Assembly: GCA_963822175.1 (NCBI GenBank)
Contig: CAWGGJ010000003.1
Location: 1 to 64,000, forward strand
From: FEB-25 sp963822175
GTDB taxonomy: Bacteria > Chloroflexota > Anaerolineae > Anaerolineales > UBA4823
Direction of reading: 5' to 3'
Length of the DNA stretch: 64,000 nucleotides
Shown: positions 16,108-24,927 of the stretch, piece by piece
Numbering within the stretch: the stretch's first letter is position 1
Layout of the letters: each line of letters starts with the position of its first letter
The notes under the pieces: generated by a model
The model's database searches: none
The model's input: the letters and a program-made list of their open reading frames with translations, nothing else
What the model was told of the DNA's origin: nothing
Made by a program: the position numbers and the translations under genes

Positions 16108-18811
16108 TCACTCTAAAGTTTTTAGTTGTTTCTCTAAATTCTCCACGGTTGCCTTGTAACTGAGCAGCTTTTCTTTCTCTTTTAAGACAATATCTGCTGG
16201 GGCTCTCTCAGCAAATGAGCTGGCCAGGAGCTTTTCCAGGCGGTTTACCTGACTTTTAGCCTCAGCCAGCGCTTTATTGAGCCTCTCTTGCTCTTCACTT
16301 GTATCGACTAATCCTTCCAGTGGTAGATATATTTCCACAGGTCCGATGGCAATTGCCACCTGGTTTTCCTGTTTTGGAGGCAGGTCGGTGAGAATTACAA
16401 ATTTATTCACGTCAAGCTGAGCCAATGCTGCAATGATATTTCTTTGCTGTTGGAATACTTCCGTTTTCTCTCCTGCAGACATGATTGCTGGAATGCGCTT
16501 CCCAGGCTTGACATCTTTCTCCGAGCGTACATTCCTGATTGATCGAATGGTCTCTTGAATCAGGCCAAAATTAGCAATGCAATCCTTCTCCCAGCCTTCA
16601 GCCTTTCGGGACTCAGGCCACGGTGCAATCATTAATGCTTCCGGCCATTCTGCAACTAACTTTGATAAAGGGGAACCTAGCACAGCATTACGTAAATTAC
16701 CCCATATTTCTTCAGTTATATATGGAGTGTAAGGATGCAGTAACCGCAGGCAGAGATCCAATACGCGAATTAAAGTGGAACCAGTAAAGTATGCTCGATC
16801 GCCTCCTTCCTGAATCTGGAGTTTTGCCACTTCCAGGTACCAATCAGCGAACTCGCTCCAAAAGAAATCGTATATCTGCCGACCCGCTTCACTGTATTGG
16901 TGCGATTGGAATAACCTCTCGACATCGTTAACAAGCTCTTGTACTCGCGCCCAAATCCATAAATCTGCTAATGTCCATTGGGCATCGCCTTTCGCAGGGT
17001 TGTCAATTTTTCCCAGGTTGGTGATGATGAAGCGACTGGCATTCCAAATCTTATTGATAAAATTTCGACTTGGCTCAAACTGACGTGTACTGACATTCGT
17101 GTCCTTACCAGGGGTTGAACCTACCAACAGGGAGAACCGCACAGCATCCGTACCCATCTCATCCATCCAGATCAACGGATCTATGACATTATCATTAGCT
17201 TTTCCCATCTTGCGTCCATGCTCATCACGGACCAAACCGTGGAGATAGATCTGACTGAATGGGATCTTTCCGGTGAATTCCATACCAAACATGATCATCC
17301 TGGCTACCCAGAAGAAAAGGATGTCGTAACCGGTTTCCATCATCGTAGTGGGATAGAAATATTTATAATCGGGGGTTTCATCCGGCCATCCCAGGGTTGA
17401 GAACGGCCATAAAGCAGAGGAAAACCAGGTATCTAGGATATCCTGGTCTTGTTCAATATTGTTGCTACTGCAATGAGCACATTCTGTGGGATCGGTTCGA
17501 CTTACCGTCACCTCCTTGCAATCTTGACAATACCATACTGGTATGCGGTGACCCCACCAGAGCTGGCGGGAGATACACCAATCCTGGATATTCTCAAGCC
17601 AGTTATAATACACTTTTGTGAAGTGCTCTGGCACGATTTTGATTTTCTCTGATCTTACCGCTTCGAGGGCTGGCGCTGCCAACGACTCCATGCGTAGGAA
17701 CCATTGGTTGGAGATCATCGGCTCGACTACCTCACCGCCGCGTTGAGAGCGGGGAATATTTAACAAATGATCTTCCTCTTTGATCACCAATCCGGCATTC
17801 AACATATCTTCCCAGATGTTCTTCCGACATTCAAAGCGGTCCTGCCCCTGGTATGGACCACCATTTTCATTTACACGTGCGTCTGTATCCAGGACTGAGA
17901 TGATTTGCAATCCATGTTTTTGCCCGATCTGATAGTCGTTCGGGTCGTGCCCGGGGGTGATCTTTAATGCACCTGTGCCAAACTCACGGTCCACGTATGC
18001 ATCTGCAATGATTGGAATCACACGTCCCAGAATAGGCACAATTACATTTAGACCGATATATTTCTGATAACGTTTATCGTCAGGATGGACCGCTACGGCA
18101 GTATCACCCAGGATTGTCTCCGGACGGGTAGTAGCGACAGGGATGTATGTGTCTATAGAGCCTTCCAGCATGTATTTGAAGTAATATAACTTTCCTTGCT
18201 CTTGCGAATATTCTACCTCCAGGTCGGAGACAGCGGTTTTGAGCCCAGGTGACCAGTTGATCAGGCGCGGACCGCGATAGATCAGGCCTTTTTCGTACAA
18301 CCTGACAAAGGCTTCGCGCACTGCCCTTGATAGCCCGGCATCCATGGTGAAGCGCTCACGATTCCAATCGCACGAGGCACCTAACCGCCTTATCTGACTG
18401 GTTATGATTCCCCCATATTTTTCCTTCCATTCCCAGGCGCGCTTCATGAATTCATCACGCCCAATCTGCTTCCGACTGGATCCTTCGTTTTCGGAGACTT
18501 TTCTCAATCTGTAAATGAGTGGCAATACTTGCATGATCAGATCCTGGTACCCACAGGGTTGGCAATCCTTTCATCCGGTGGTAGCGGATCATCAGGTCTT
18601 CCAATGAAACGAAAAGAGCAGAGCCTAAATGCAGCTCTCCGGTGATATTAGGAGGCGGTATCGAGATAACATATGGTTTTCGGTCAGGATCAAAACCTGG
18701 TTGATTGGGATCATTAACCGGCTGAAAGTAACCCTGTTGTTCCCACCATTGATATATTCTTTCTTCTGTGGATTTAAAATCAAATGCTTTCGGTAAATCA
18801 ATCGCTGTCAT
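16108..18811 (-). CDS. valS: valyl-tRNA synthetase, interrupted by one frameshift
   Basis: The class I synthetase reads from ATG 18811 (GGAGG seven bases upstream) to about codon 110, then shifts frame near 18488-18491 and continues to 16108, about 900 residues in all. PPPNITGELHLGSA carries an HLGS version of the HIGH motif, and RKMGKANDNVIDP carries KMGKA in place of KMSKS; the editing domain, anticodon-binding domain and C-terminal coiled coil (from about LEGLVDTSEEQERLNKAL) are present. At the break an A4 run stands where A5 would restore SLRKNEGSSRKQIGRDEF, as expected for ValRS. This enzyme is essential, so a consensus error is the likelier explanation, unless a second copy exists. It is controlled by the T-box leader. 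Confidence 0.88.
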
Positions 18812-18831
18812 ATCGACCTCCAACTAGTATT

Positions 18832-18850
18832 TATATATATATATATATAT
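18832..18850. repeat. (TA)n dinucleotide run
   Basis: About nine TA units lie between the T-box terminator and the valS ribosome site. Such runs vary in length by slippage and could change the leader spacing, but no function is evident. Confidence 0.7.
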
Positions 18851-18855
18851 TAAAC

Positions 18856-19128
18856 AAAAATCCTTTCATCCTCATGAGGACGAAAGGGATTACTTTCGCG
18901 GTACCACCTCATTTCACCAGGATATCCTGGTACTCTCACTCCTGACGTTCATCAGGGTTTCGCTATAACGGGCTTACCCGTGTCGGTCTACTCGAGCCTG
19001 TGTGGCACTTTCTTCGACAGAAAACCGGGCGACATTCAGTGGAATTTGCCGAGGGAGGTTTCCAGCCTGTGACCTCACCTTCTCTGTCAGCGCATAAACC
19101 ACTTACTCCTCCTGGTCATACTTCTTTT
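18856..19128 (-). promoter_or_regulatory. T-box leader of valS
   Basis: The untranslated leader upstream of valS contains the invariant T-box sequence AGGTGGTACCGCG (18897-18909, minus strand), followed by a strong terminator hairpin near 18860-18889 with a U-rich end. Upstream lies a long Stem I region containing AGGAGTAAGT. The best specifier candidate is GTC, a valine codon, in GAATGTCGCC (19031-19033). Family knowledge: uncharged tRNA-Val pairs with specifier and T-box bulge, favouring the antiterminator and letting valS be transcribed. The specifier call is by eye. Confidence 0.9.
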
Positions 19129-19142
19129 TATTAATTTGACCG

Positions 19143-19171
19143 ATTATACCTATATATCGAACGCCAGTCAA
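19143..19171 (-). promoter_or_regulatory. sigma-70 type promoter of the T-box/valS transcript
   Basis: Minus-strand TTGACT (19166-19171) and a perfect TATAAT (19143-19148) with a 17-base spacer stand just upstream of the T-box Stem I. Confidence 0.8.
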
Positions 19172-19214
19172 TCTGCATCTTTAAAATATTTCGTAGAATT
19201 GGTGATAAATGGAC

Positions 19215-19244
19215 TTGACTTTTAGGTTTAATTTGTGCTATCCT
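19215..19244 (+). promoter_or_regulatory. sigma-70 type promoter of the MBL-fold gene
   Basis: TTGACT (19215-19220) and TATCCT (19239-19244) are 18 bases apart and divergent from the valS promoter, 70 bases before ATG 19315. Confidence 0.6.
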
Positions 19245-19314
19245 ACAGCACATTATAAACGGGTTATTCATGAAAAATCGTTCAAAATATTTCAATTAAT
19301 CAGGATAGGTAAAA

Positions 19315-20205
19315 ATGCAGCGAGAGCGTGTTGCTGATAATGTATATTATTTTCAGAGTGATGTATATGCCCAGGTGACAGCAGGTGCTGTAATTGGTCC
19401 AAACTGGGCTGTTGTGATAGATACCTTGGCAATCCCAGAAGAGACCATCCAGATACGGGATTTTATCGAGCAGGAATTAAACCTTCCGGTAAGATATGTT
19501 GTCGATACCCACTACCATGCTGACCATGCTTGGGGAAATTGCTTTTTTCCTGGTGCCACAATCATTGCCCACTCACTCAGCAGGAAACAGCTGGCGACTA
19601 AAGGTCAGCAATCACTCATAGAAGCCCGCAAACAAAATCCCAGCTTTCGAAGGGTAAAAATTGTTCTTCCTCAACTGACATTTGAGGAGAGCTACCTGAT
19701 CCTTCGGATCGGCAAAAAGACGTTGTCCATGTTCCCACTCCCAGGTCCTTGTTCAGATAATATCGGTGTTTTAGTCGAAGAAGATCGAGTCTTGTTTGCT
19801 GGCGATGCTTTTATGGGTTTACCCTACATTGTAGACGGAAATATTGACGATACGATTGCCTCATTGAAGAAGATCAGTAAAATGGGACTGGAAAATGTCG
19901 TCCCTGGTCATGGAGATATCGTTCTCAGGGGTGAGATCGAAGGTGTGGTAAAAGAAAATCTTGCCTACTTATCAGCTCTTCGTAAAGCTGTTCGCAAAGC
20001 GTCTCGACGAAAGTATCCCCAAGAGGTCTTATCGGAGATCGGGGTCGAGGATTGTGGAAAAAGCCGTGTCCTGATAGGTGGTTTGGCTGAAGAGCTCCAT
20101 CGGCGAAATCTGCGTGCACTGTATTATCAAATGTACGGTGAGGTACCAAAAATCAGTCCAATTGATGATGAACTTGATTATGTTGATGATGAAGAAGTCG
20201 AGTAG
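19315..20205 (+). CDS. MBL-fold metallohydrolase with altered third metal site
   Basis: This 296-residue metallo-beta-lactamase-fold protein has THYHADHAWG (His66, His68, Asp70, His71), FAGDAF (bridging Asp) and VPGHGD (last His). The third metal-binding His, expected in a PG(H)xxD segment, is replaced: the sequence reads PGPCSDN. Binding of both metals may thus be altered, or Cys may act as ligand. The length and the C-terminal helices (LAYLSALRKAVRKASRRK) resemble the quinoprotein-relay/SoxH-like hydrolases of unknown substrate. An acidic tail (DDELDYVDDEEVE) ends the chain. It is cytoplasmic and stands alone. Substrate unknown. Confidence 0.8.
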   Translation: MQRERVADNVYYFQSDVYAQVTAGAVIGPNWAVVIDTLAIPEETIQIRDFIEQELNLPVRYVVDTHYHADHAWGNCFFPGATIIAHSLSRKQLATKGQQSLIEARKQNPSFRRVKIVLPQLTFEESYLILRIGKKTLSMFPLPGPCSDNIGVLVEEDRVLFAGDAFMGLPYIVDGNIDDTIASLKKISKMGLENVVPGHGDIVLRGEIEGVVKENLAYLSALRKAVRKASRRKYPQEVLSEIGVEDCGKSRVLIGGLAEELHRRNLRALYYQMYGEVPKISPIDDELDYVDDEEVE

Positions 20206-20212
20206 GTTTTAA

Positions 20213-20872
20213 TCAATCTTTTCGCTTTTTGGCTCGTAAACCTACGATCCGTTCATTTCCACTGATAAGGCGTTGAATATTTGGTCGCAGCGCCCAGGCG
20301 AGGGCAATAAAAGCCAATATTCCGTAAACTGCATATTGCCACGGATTGAGTCCCAACCAGGCTCGAATTGTAAAAATTAACGTGGATAGTAACGCAATAC
20401 TTAATGTGGTTACGGATGCATATCCAACGAAATAATAGATCAAACCAGCAATTGGGAGAACGATAAATAAACTTGGAAACCACAACCCGACTGATCCACC
20501 CAGGCAGGTAGCACCACCTGCTCCTCCTCGAAAGCGCAACCAACCGTTTTCATTTCTTTCAAGCAAAAAAATCGAATAATTGTGGCCAATAATGGCACAG
20601 AATGGTGCCAATACTTCCATCCATACATGATTTCCTGGAATTAATAAATGGCTTATATAAACCGCTACATACCCTTTTACAACGTCAAGAATTCCGGTTC
20701 CCAAACCCGCCCAAAAACCTGCAGCCCGCATTGCATTTGTGCCACCAGTGCGTCCACTCTCGATAGAGCGAATGTCTTTGCCAGTTGATAACCGAACAAT
20801 GATCAAACCGAATGGTATAGATCCGATTAAATATGCTAAAAATAAGACTGCAATACGAGCAAGTACCAGCAT
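20213..20872 (-). CDS. plsY: acyl-phosphate:glycerol-3-phosphate acyltransferase
   Basis: This membrane protein of about 219 residues makes lysophosphatidate from acyl-phosphate and glycerol-3-phosphate, the first step of phospholipid synthesis. It has the PlsY signatures LIGSIPFG near the start, SGRTGGTNAMRAAGF, IGHNYSIF and a glycine-rich FRGGAGGATCLGG loop (the GGKG/PlsY motif 3 region, here varied). About five to six membrane spans are visible. Start ATG 20872 is preferred over an upstream TTG at 20905 because a GAGG site precedes it. It converges with the MBL gene, with seven bases between the stops. Confidence 0.88.
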   Translation of the reverse strand: MLVLARIAVLFLAYLIGSIPFGLIIVRLSTGKDIRSIESGRTGGTNAMRAAGFWAGLGTGILDVVKGYVAVYISHLLIPGNHVWMEVLAPFCAIIGHNYSIFLLERNENGWLRFRGGAGGATCLGGSVGLWFPSLFIVLPIAGLIYYFVGYASVTTLSIALLSTLIFTIRAWLGLNPWQYAVYGILAFIALAWALRPNIQRLISGNERIVGLRAKKRKD

Positions 20873-20941
20873 ACGTTGTAGTTCCTCTTCAATAAACTTC
20901 GGCAAGCATTATAACCCACATACATTGCGAATAATTCTGCT

Positions 20942-21358
20942 TCACTTAACGATCACCCTCACCTCACTCGCCTCCATCAGATTTCTCATCAAGTAACCCC
21001 TGCAATTCCATCGATCAGCCGCCTTGAACCAAATCAAATAAATAATTCCTGGAAATGTGAGTTCTTTATAATCAGTAAATGAGGGTTTATCGATCCCTTC
21101 AGGATGGGAATGATAAATTGCCAATATGTCTAATCTCCTTTCGTCCACCAGAAGAAATGCATTTAATTGTTCTTTTGGTTCCATGCGGAATGATGTGACG
21201 CTATGCAGAATATTGGTGACTGGGATGACGAGCTCAGAATGATTCCCACGACCAGCAACGATTCCACACACCTCTTCGGGTGCATGGACATCGACTTCTG
21301 CCTCCATCTGAGACCAATGCTCAGCCTTTATGAATAATCCCGATGCTAGATCGTTCAT
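20942..21358 (-). CDS. JAMM/MPN-domain metallopeptidase
   Basis: This 138-residue protein is a stand-alone JAB/MPN domain. The zinc site is complete: Glu29 (PEEVCG), His83 and His85 (HSHPEG) with Ser93 and Asp96 (PSFTD). Such bacterial proteins cut isopeptide or peptide bonds near ubiquitin-like or sulfur-carrier C-termini, or process cysteine-synthesis carriers (Mec+-like). No ubiquitin-like gene lies beside it here. Its ATG overlaps the TGA of the upstream membrane protein gene, so they are coupled. The exact substrate is unknown. Confidence 0.85.
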   Translation of the reverse strand: MNDLASGLFIKAEHWSQMEAEVDVHAPEEVCGIVAGRGNHSELVIPVTNILHSVTSFRMEPKEQLNAFLLVDERRLDILAIYHSHPEGIDKPSFTDYKELTFPGIIYLIWFKAADRWNCRGYLMRNLMEASEVRVIVK

Positions 21359-22176
21359 CGAATTACGAAGGCTGCTCCCCAGGCGATAATTATGCTCACG
21401 GCAGGCTCAAAAATCAGTTGGCGAAATGGTTTTTCTTCAATAAGATTACAAAATAAGCTTACCAATGCATAAGAAGGACCCAGCAAGAGGAGAGCAAAAG
21501 TAATTGGAGTAAGTGGCCAATAGTTGAATGCAGCCGCTATTTGGCCCACTAAAAAGGCAATGATCGCAGATTCATAAATTGTCCATTCACCATGCAACCT
21601 TAAATTTGTCACCCTCAAGCTGACCAACCAGGCAGCGAAGATTAATGCAGGGGTGTTAAACAACAAACGGGTACCCGTTGCCCGTAATGTCCCGGCTAAT
21701 ACGAGGAATAATGCAAAAGATACAGCAGAGAGAGCTGCATTTGCGAATGGCAATCGAATATCATCTGGATCAACAGAAATATATTCCGCGATGATTACTA
21801 GGCATAGGATAAATGTGCCGCCAATAAGCCCCAGCCACCACCCGATTCCTACCGGGATCCTGCTCAGTGGGATGCCAATAACCAATGCTGTCAGGGCAGG
21901 CAATATTGCGTGTTGCAGAGCTGTCTTCCCATGAAAAGCCGGATGATTAAGCATCAGCCAGTTTGCGCCTGCTGCAGTCATTAGGGCTACCAGAAGGGAG
22001 TTTATTGTATTTATGCTAATATTTATCTCAATATATAAACCAGGAAGTTGTCTTGATATTTCCCATGCTGGTATATCGATAAACCTCTCAAGCGTGTATG
22101 CTAATATGATGGTAGCTGCCAGGATGCTCAGGCTATCAATATTGGGTAAATTTTGTCGGTTGACTGAACTTTCCAC
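21355..22176 (-). CDS. multi-span membrane protein of unknown function
   Basis: This 273-residue protein starts with GTG 22176 and is largely hydrophobic, with about eight or nine potential membrane spans (for example ILAATIILAYTLERFI and FALFLVLAGTLRATG). No charged catalytic motif or transporter signature is recognised. It is translationally coupled with the downstream JAMM peptidase (ATGA overlap), which may hint at a shared role such as processing or sorting of a membrane-associated protein. I cannot assign a family. Confidence 0.75.
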   Translation of the reverse strand: MESSVNRQNLPNIDSLSILAATIILAYTLERFIDIPAWEISRQLPGLYIEINISINTINSLLVALMTAAGANWLMLNHPAFHGKTALQHAILPALTALVIGIPLSRIPVGIGWWLGLIGGTFILCLVIIAEYISVDPDDIRLPFANAALSAVSFALFLVLAGTLRATGTRLLFNTPALIFAAWLVSLRVTNLRLHGEWTIYESAIIAFLVGQIAAAFNYWPLTPITFALLLLGPSYALVSLFCNLIEEKPFRQLIFEPAVSIIIAWGAAFVIR

Positions 22177-22272
22177 GGTTTAATTGTACTCTTCTGCTGA
22201 AGAAACGCCAAGCAAGGTGTTTTCCTTGACGTTTTACCACCAATCGCTTAGGATTACCTAAAGGAGTTACCG

Positions 22273-23472
22273 ATGAGAATTGGAATGATGGCTGACATCT
22301 ATAAAACCCATGTTAGTGGGGTAACCAACTCATTGACCTTGACAAAAAAATGGTTACAGAATGAAGGCCATGATGTCTTTATCTTCACGTTTGGTGATGA
22401 TAGCACTACTGAAACAGATAAGAATGTCATCCTGACCTCCGGCCTGCAAGTGGTAGACACAGGATTTTATTTTAACTTGCGCTACAATCGGAGGGCAAGG
22501 CAATTGCTGTATAGCATGGACATCGCCCATGTTCATCACCCATTCGTTAGTGGTTCGCTGGCGATGCGCTATTGTGTACCGAGGAACATTCCGGTGGTAT
22601 TTACCAATCATAGCCGTTACGATTTAATTACTCAAGCATATATACCCATGTTACCTGAAACCATCAGCGAGGCAGCATTTAAAGCCTATTTATCACCATT
22701 CTTCCGTGCATGCGACCTGGTAATTGTTCCATCACCAAGTATGCAAAAGATCTTTGAAGATCAATATGGACCTATCTCACCGATCACTGTAATCCCTAAT
22801 GGGGTTGACCTCACCCCATACCGGGTAAATAATCATCCGCTGGACCGTTCTATCTTTGGTTTTTCAGATAGCGATGTTATTTCCATCTATGTTGGTCGGT
22901 TATCCCCGGAGAAGAATCTATCATTGCTGATCAGGGCATTTTATGGTGCCGCGATGACCTATGACAATGTACGTTTAGTATTAGTCGGAGAAGGTGCCGA
23001 TCGCGAAAACCTGGAAGCCCAGGTTAAATATATGAATATAGCCAGTAAAGTCTTTTTCACCGGATTAATTGATTATTCAGAAATCCCTGCTTACCTGGCT
23101 GCTTGCGATATATTTGTTACCCCATCAACCGCTGAGACATTCGGTTTATCGACAGTAGAAGCCATGGCGGCTGGTTTACCGGTATTAGGAATAGATGAAA
23201 TTGGTACCCGAGATATTGTCGAAGATGGTATTACGGGTTTAATTACTTCTGATGATGTAGCTGTCTTTACCGCAAAACTGATCCTTCTCTGCACTGACGT
23301 AGGGCTACGAAAAAGGATGGGAAAGCAAGCACTTCTAGCCTCAAAAAAATATGATATTCAAGTAACTACTGGTGTATTATTGCAACACTACCAGCGGCTT
23401 GTTGAGGCAGCCAAACATCGAAAAAAAGGTCCGGCAACCAAGTTAACCCGCATTATTGACAGGTTTCGATGA
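22273..23472 (+). CDS. GT4-family glycosyltransferase
   Basis: This 399-residue GT-B enzyme has an N-terminal acceptor domain beginning MRIGMMADIYKTHVSGV, and a donor domain with VGRLSPEKNLSLLIRAF and the retaining-enzyme EX7E element in STAETFGLSTVEAMAAGLPV. This is the pattern of GT4 lipid and phospholipid glycosyltransferases such as diacylglycerol glucosyltransferases and PimB/MgtA-like enzymes, which act at the inner membrane face on nucleotide-sugar donors. Its stop overlaps yraN by four bases. The lipid or polysaccharide acceptor is not decided by sequence. AAAGGAG precedes ATG 22273. Confidence 0.88.
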   Translation: MRIGMMADIYKTHVSGVTNSLTLTKKWLQNEGHDVFIFTFGDDSTTETDKNVILTSGLQVVDTGFYFNLRYNRRARQLLYSMDIAHVHHPFVSGSLAMRYCVPRNIPVVFTNHSRYDLITQAYIPMLPETISEAAFKAYLSPFFRACDLVIVPSPSMQKIFEDQYGPISPITVIPNGVDLTPYRVNNHPLDRSIFGFSDSDVISIYVGRLSPEKNLSLLIRAFYGAAMTYDNVRLVLVGEGADRENLEAQVKYMNIASKVFFTGLIDYSEIPAYLAACDIFVTPSTAETFGLSTVEAMAAGLPVLGIDEIGTRDIVEDGITGLITSDDVAVFTAKLILLCTDVGLRKRMGKQALLASKKYDIQVTTGVLLQHYQRLVEAAKHRKKGPATKLTRIIDRFR

Positions 23473-23837
23473 AATCTGACCACCGCCAAGCATTGGGCCA
23501 AAAAGGCGAAGTTTTATCTGCATCCTTTTTGGAGCATCTTGGGTATTCAATTCTCGAGACGAACTACCGAACTCCATACGGAGAAATTGACTTAATTACC
23601 AGGCAAAATGATGTGATCGTTTTTGTTGAAGTCAAAACACGTTCGAGTAGAACTCTTGGACCTCCAGAAATTTCGATCACCCCGCGGAAAGCAGAACATA
23701 TGCGGTGCGCTGCTGAATTTTATATCCAACAACTTTCCGAAACACAAATAGATTGGCGTATCGATGTGATAGCAGTGCAAATAAATCCTGATGGAACTCC
23801 ACCATCTATCGAGCATTTTGAAAATGTCATTAATTGA
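23469..23837 (+). CDS. yraN: YraN family nuclease-fold protein (UPF0102)
   Basis: This 122-residue protein has the YraN pattern: GQKGEVLSASFLEHLGY, TNYRTPYGEIDLITRQ and IVFVEVKTRSS, the last being the E-x-K of a PD-(D/E)xK nuclease fold. The cellular role of the family is not established; links to DNA repair and to competence have been suggested. It overlaps the GT4 stop by four bases and its end overlaps the miaA start, so glycosyltransferase, yraN and miaA form one tight operon. Confidence 0.85.
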   Translation: MKSDHRQALGQKGEVLSASFLEHLGYSILETNYRTPYGEIDLITRQNDVIVFVEVKTRSSRTLGPPEISITPRKAEHMRCAAEFYIQQLSETQIDWRIDVIAVQINPDGTPPSIEHFENVIN

Positions 23838-24804
23838 ACTTCCAAGTGAACAATCTGATAGGAGAAATCACAATTCATTAATACCTCTGGTTGTCATCAT
23901 TGGGCCAACCGCAGTTGGGAAAACCGAGATTTCCATAAAACTTGCTGAACGTTTCACCGGCGAGATTATCTCTGCTGATTCGAGGCTGTTTTACCGCGGT
24001 ATGGATATCGGTACCGCCAAGCCTAGCGTAATTGATCGTATGCGGGTACCTCACCACTTAATTGATGTTGCAAACCCAGATGAGATTTGGAGCCTGGCAT
24101 TATTCCAAACCGAAGCAGGCAAATCCATACGGGAAATTCATTTAAAACAACACCTACCCTTTCTTGTTGGTGGAACCGGGCAATTTATTCGATCGATCAT
24201 TGAAGGCTGGAGTGTACCTGAAGTAGCGCCTAATACCCGTTTACGAGAAGCTCTAACACTGTGGTCAAAAAAGATTGGACCAAACCAGCTGCATAGTAAA
24301 TTAACCATATTAGATCCTCAAGCAGCGAAAACTATTGAACCCACAAATGTACGCCGTACGATTCGCGCGATGGAAGTGATTTTTTCAACAGGGATTCGTT
24401 TCACCGAACAAAAGAAGAGTGGTGATGTTCAATACAATTCTTTAATTTTAGGATTGACCTGCCCGCGAGCAGATTTATATCAACGCATAGATCAGCGAAT
24501 TGCTTCGATGATAGAGGCTGGTTTTGTGGAAGAAGTTCAACATTTATTGGACCAGGGTTATTCAGATGAACTACCCACAATGTCTGCGATTGGCTATAGA
24601 GAGATTGTTGCCTATATCCAAGGCAGGATCAGTTTAGATGATGCGATTACTTTGATGAAACGAAGGACGAGAGATTTTGTCCGACGCCAAGCAAATTGGT
24701 TTAAAGAAAGTGATCCACAGATCCATTGGTTTACGATTGGTAATGAAACAGAAGATGCAACGGGGGATTTGATCAGCGACTGGCTCACAACAGTCAATTT
24801 ATAA
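23824..24804 (+). CDS. miaA: tRNA dimethylallyltransferase
   Basis: The 326-residue enzyme adds a dimethylallyl group to A37 of tRNAs reading UNN codons. It has the P-loop IIGPTAVGKTEIS, ADSRLFYRGMDIGTAKP, LVGGTGQFIRSIIEGW and the TNVRRTIRAMEV and GYREI segments of MiaA. Start ATG 23824 is chosen over an upstream in-frame start because it lies inside the yraN stop region and gives the typical length. It precedes a long intergenic gap with the acyl-CoA ligase promoter. Confidence 0.93.
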   Translation: MSLIELPSEQSDRRNHNSLIPLVVIIGPTAVGKTEISIKLAERFTGEIISADSRLFYRGMDIGTAKPSVIDRMRVPHHLIDVANPDEIWSLALFQTEAGKSIREIHLKQHLPFLVGGTGQFIRSIIEGWSVPEVAPNTRLREALTLWSKKIGPNQLHSKLTILDPQAAKTIEPTNVRRTIRAMEVIFSTGIRFTEQKKSGDVQYNSLILGLTCPRADLYQRIDQRIASMIEAGFVEEVQHLLDQGYSDELPTMSAIGYREIVAYIQGRISLDDAITLMKRRTRDFVRRQANWFKESDPQIHWFTIGNETEDATGDLISDWLTTVNL

Positions 24805-24855
24805 ACCGGTACCCCTAAGACAATTTCAATCTAGGTAAATTCGTCAAAATTCTGA

Positions 24856-24884
24856 TTGACATCCATGTAAGAAAATTCTATACT
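24856..24884 (+). promoter_or_regulatory. sigma-70 type promoter of the acyl-CoA ligase gene
   Basis: TTGACA (24856-24861) and TATACT (24879-24884) are 17 bases apart, 43 bases before ATG 24928. Confidence 0.75.
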
Positions 24885-24927
24885 ATTATTATCGAATCAA
24901 TCTACCATTCGCCCTAAGGAGGAAAAA

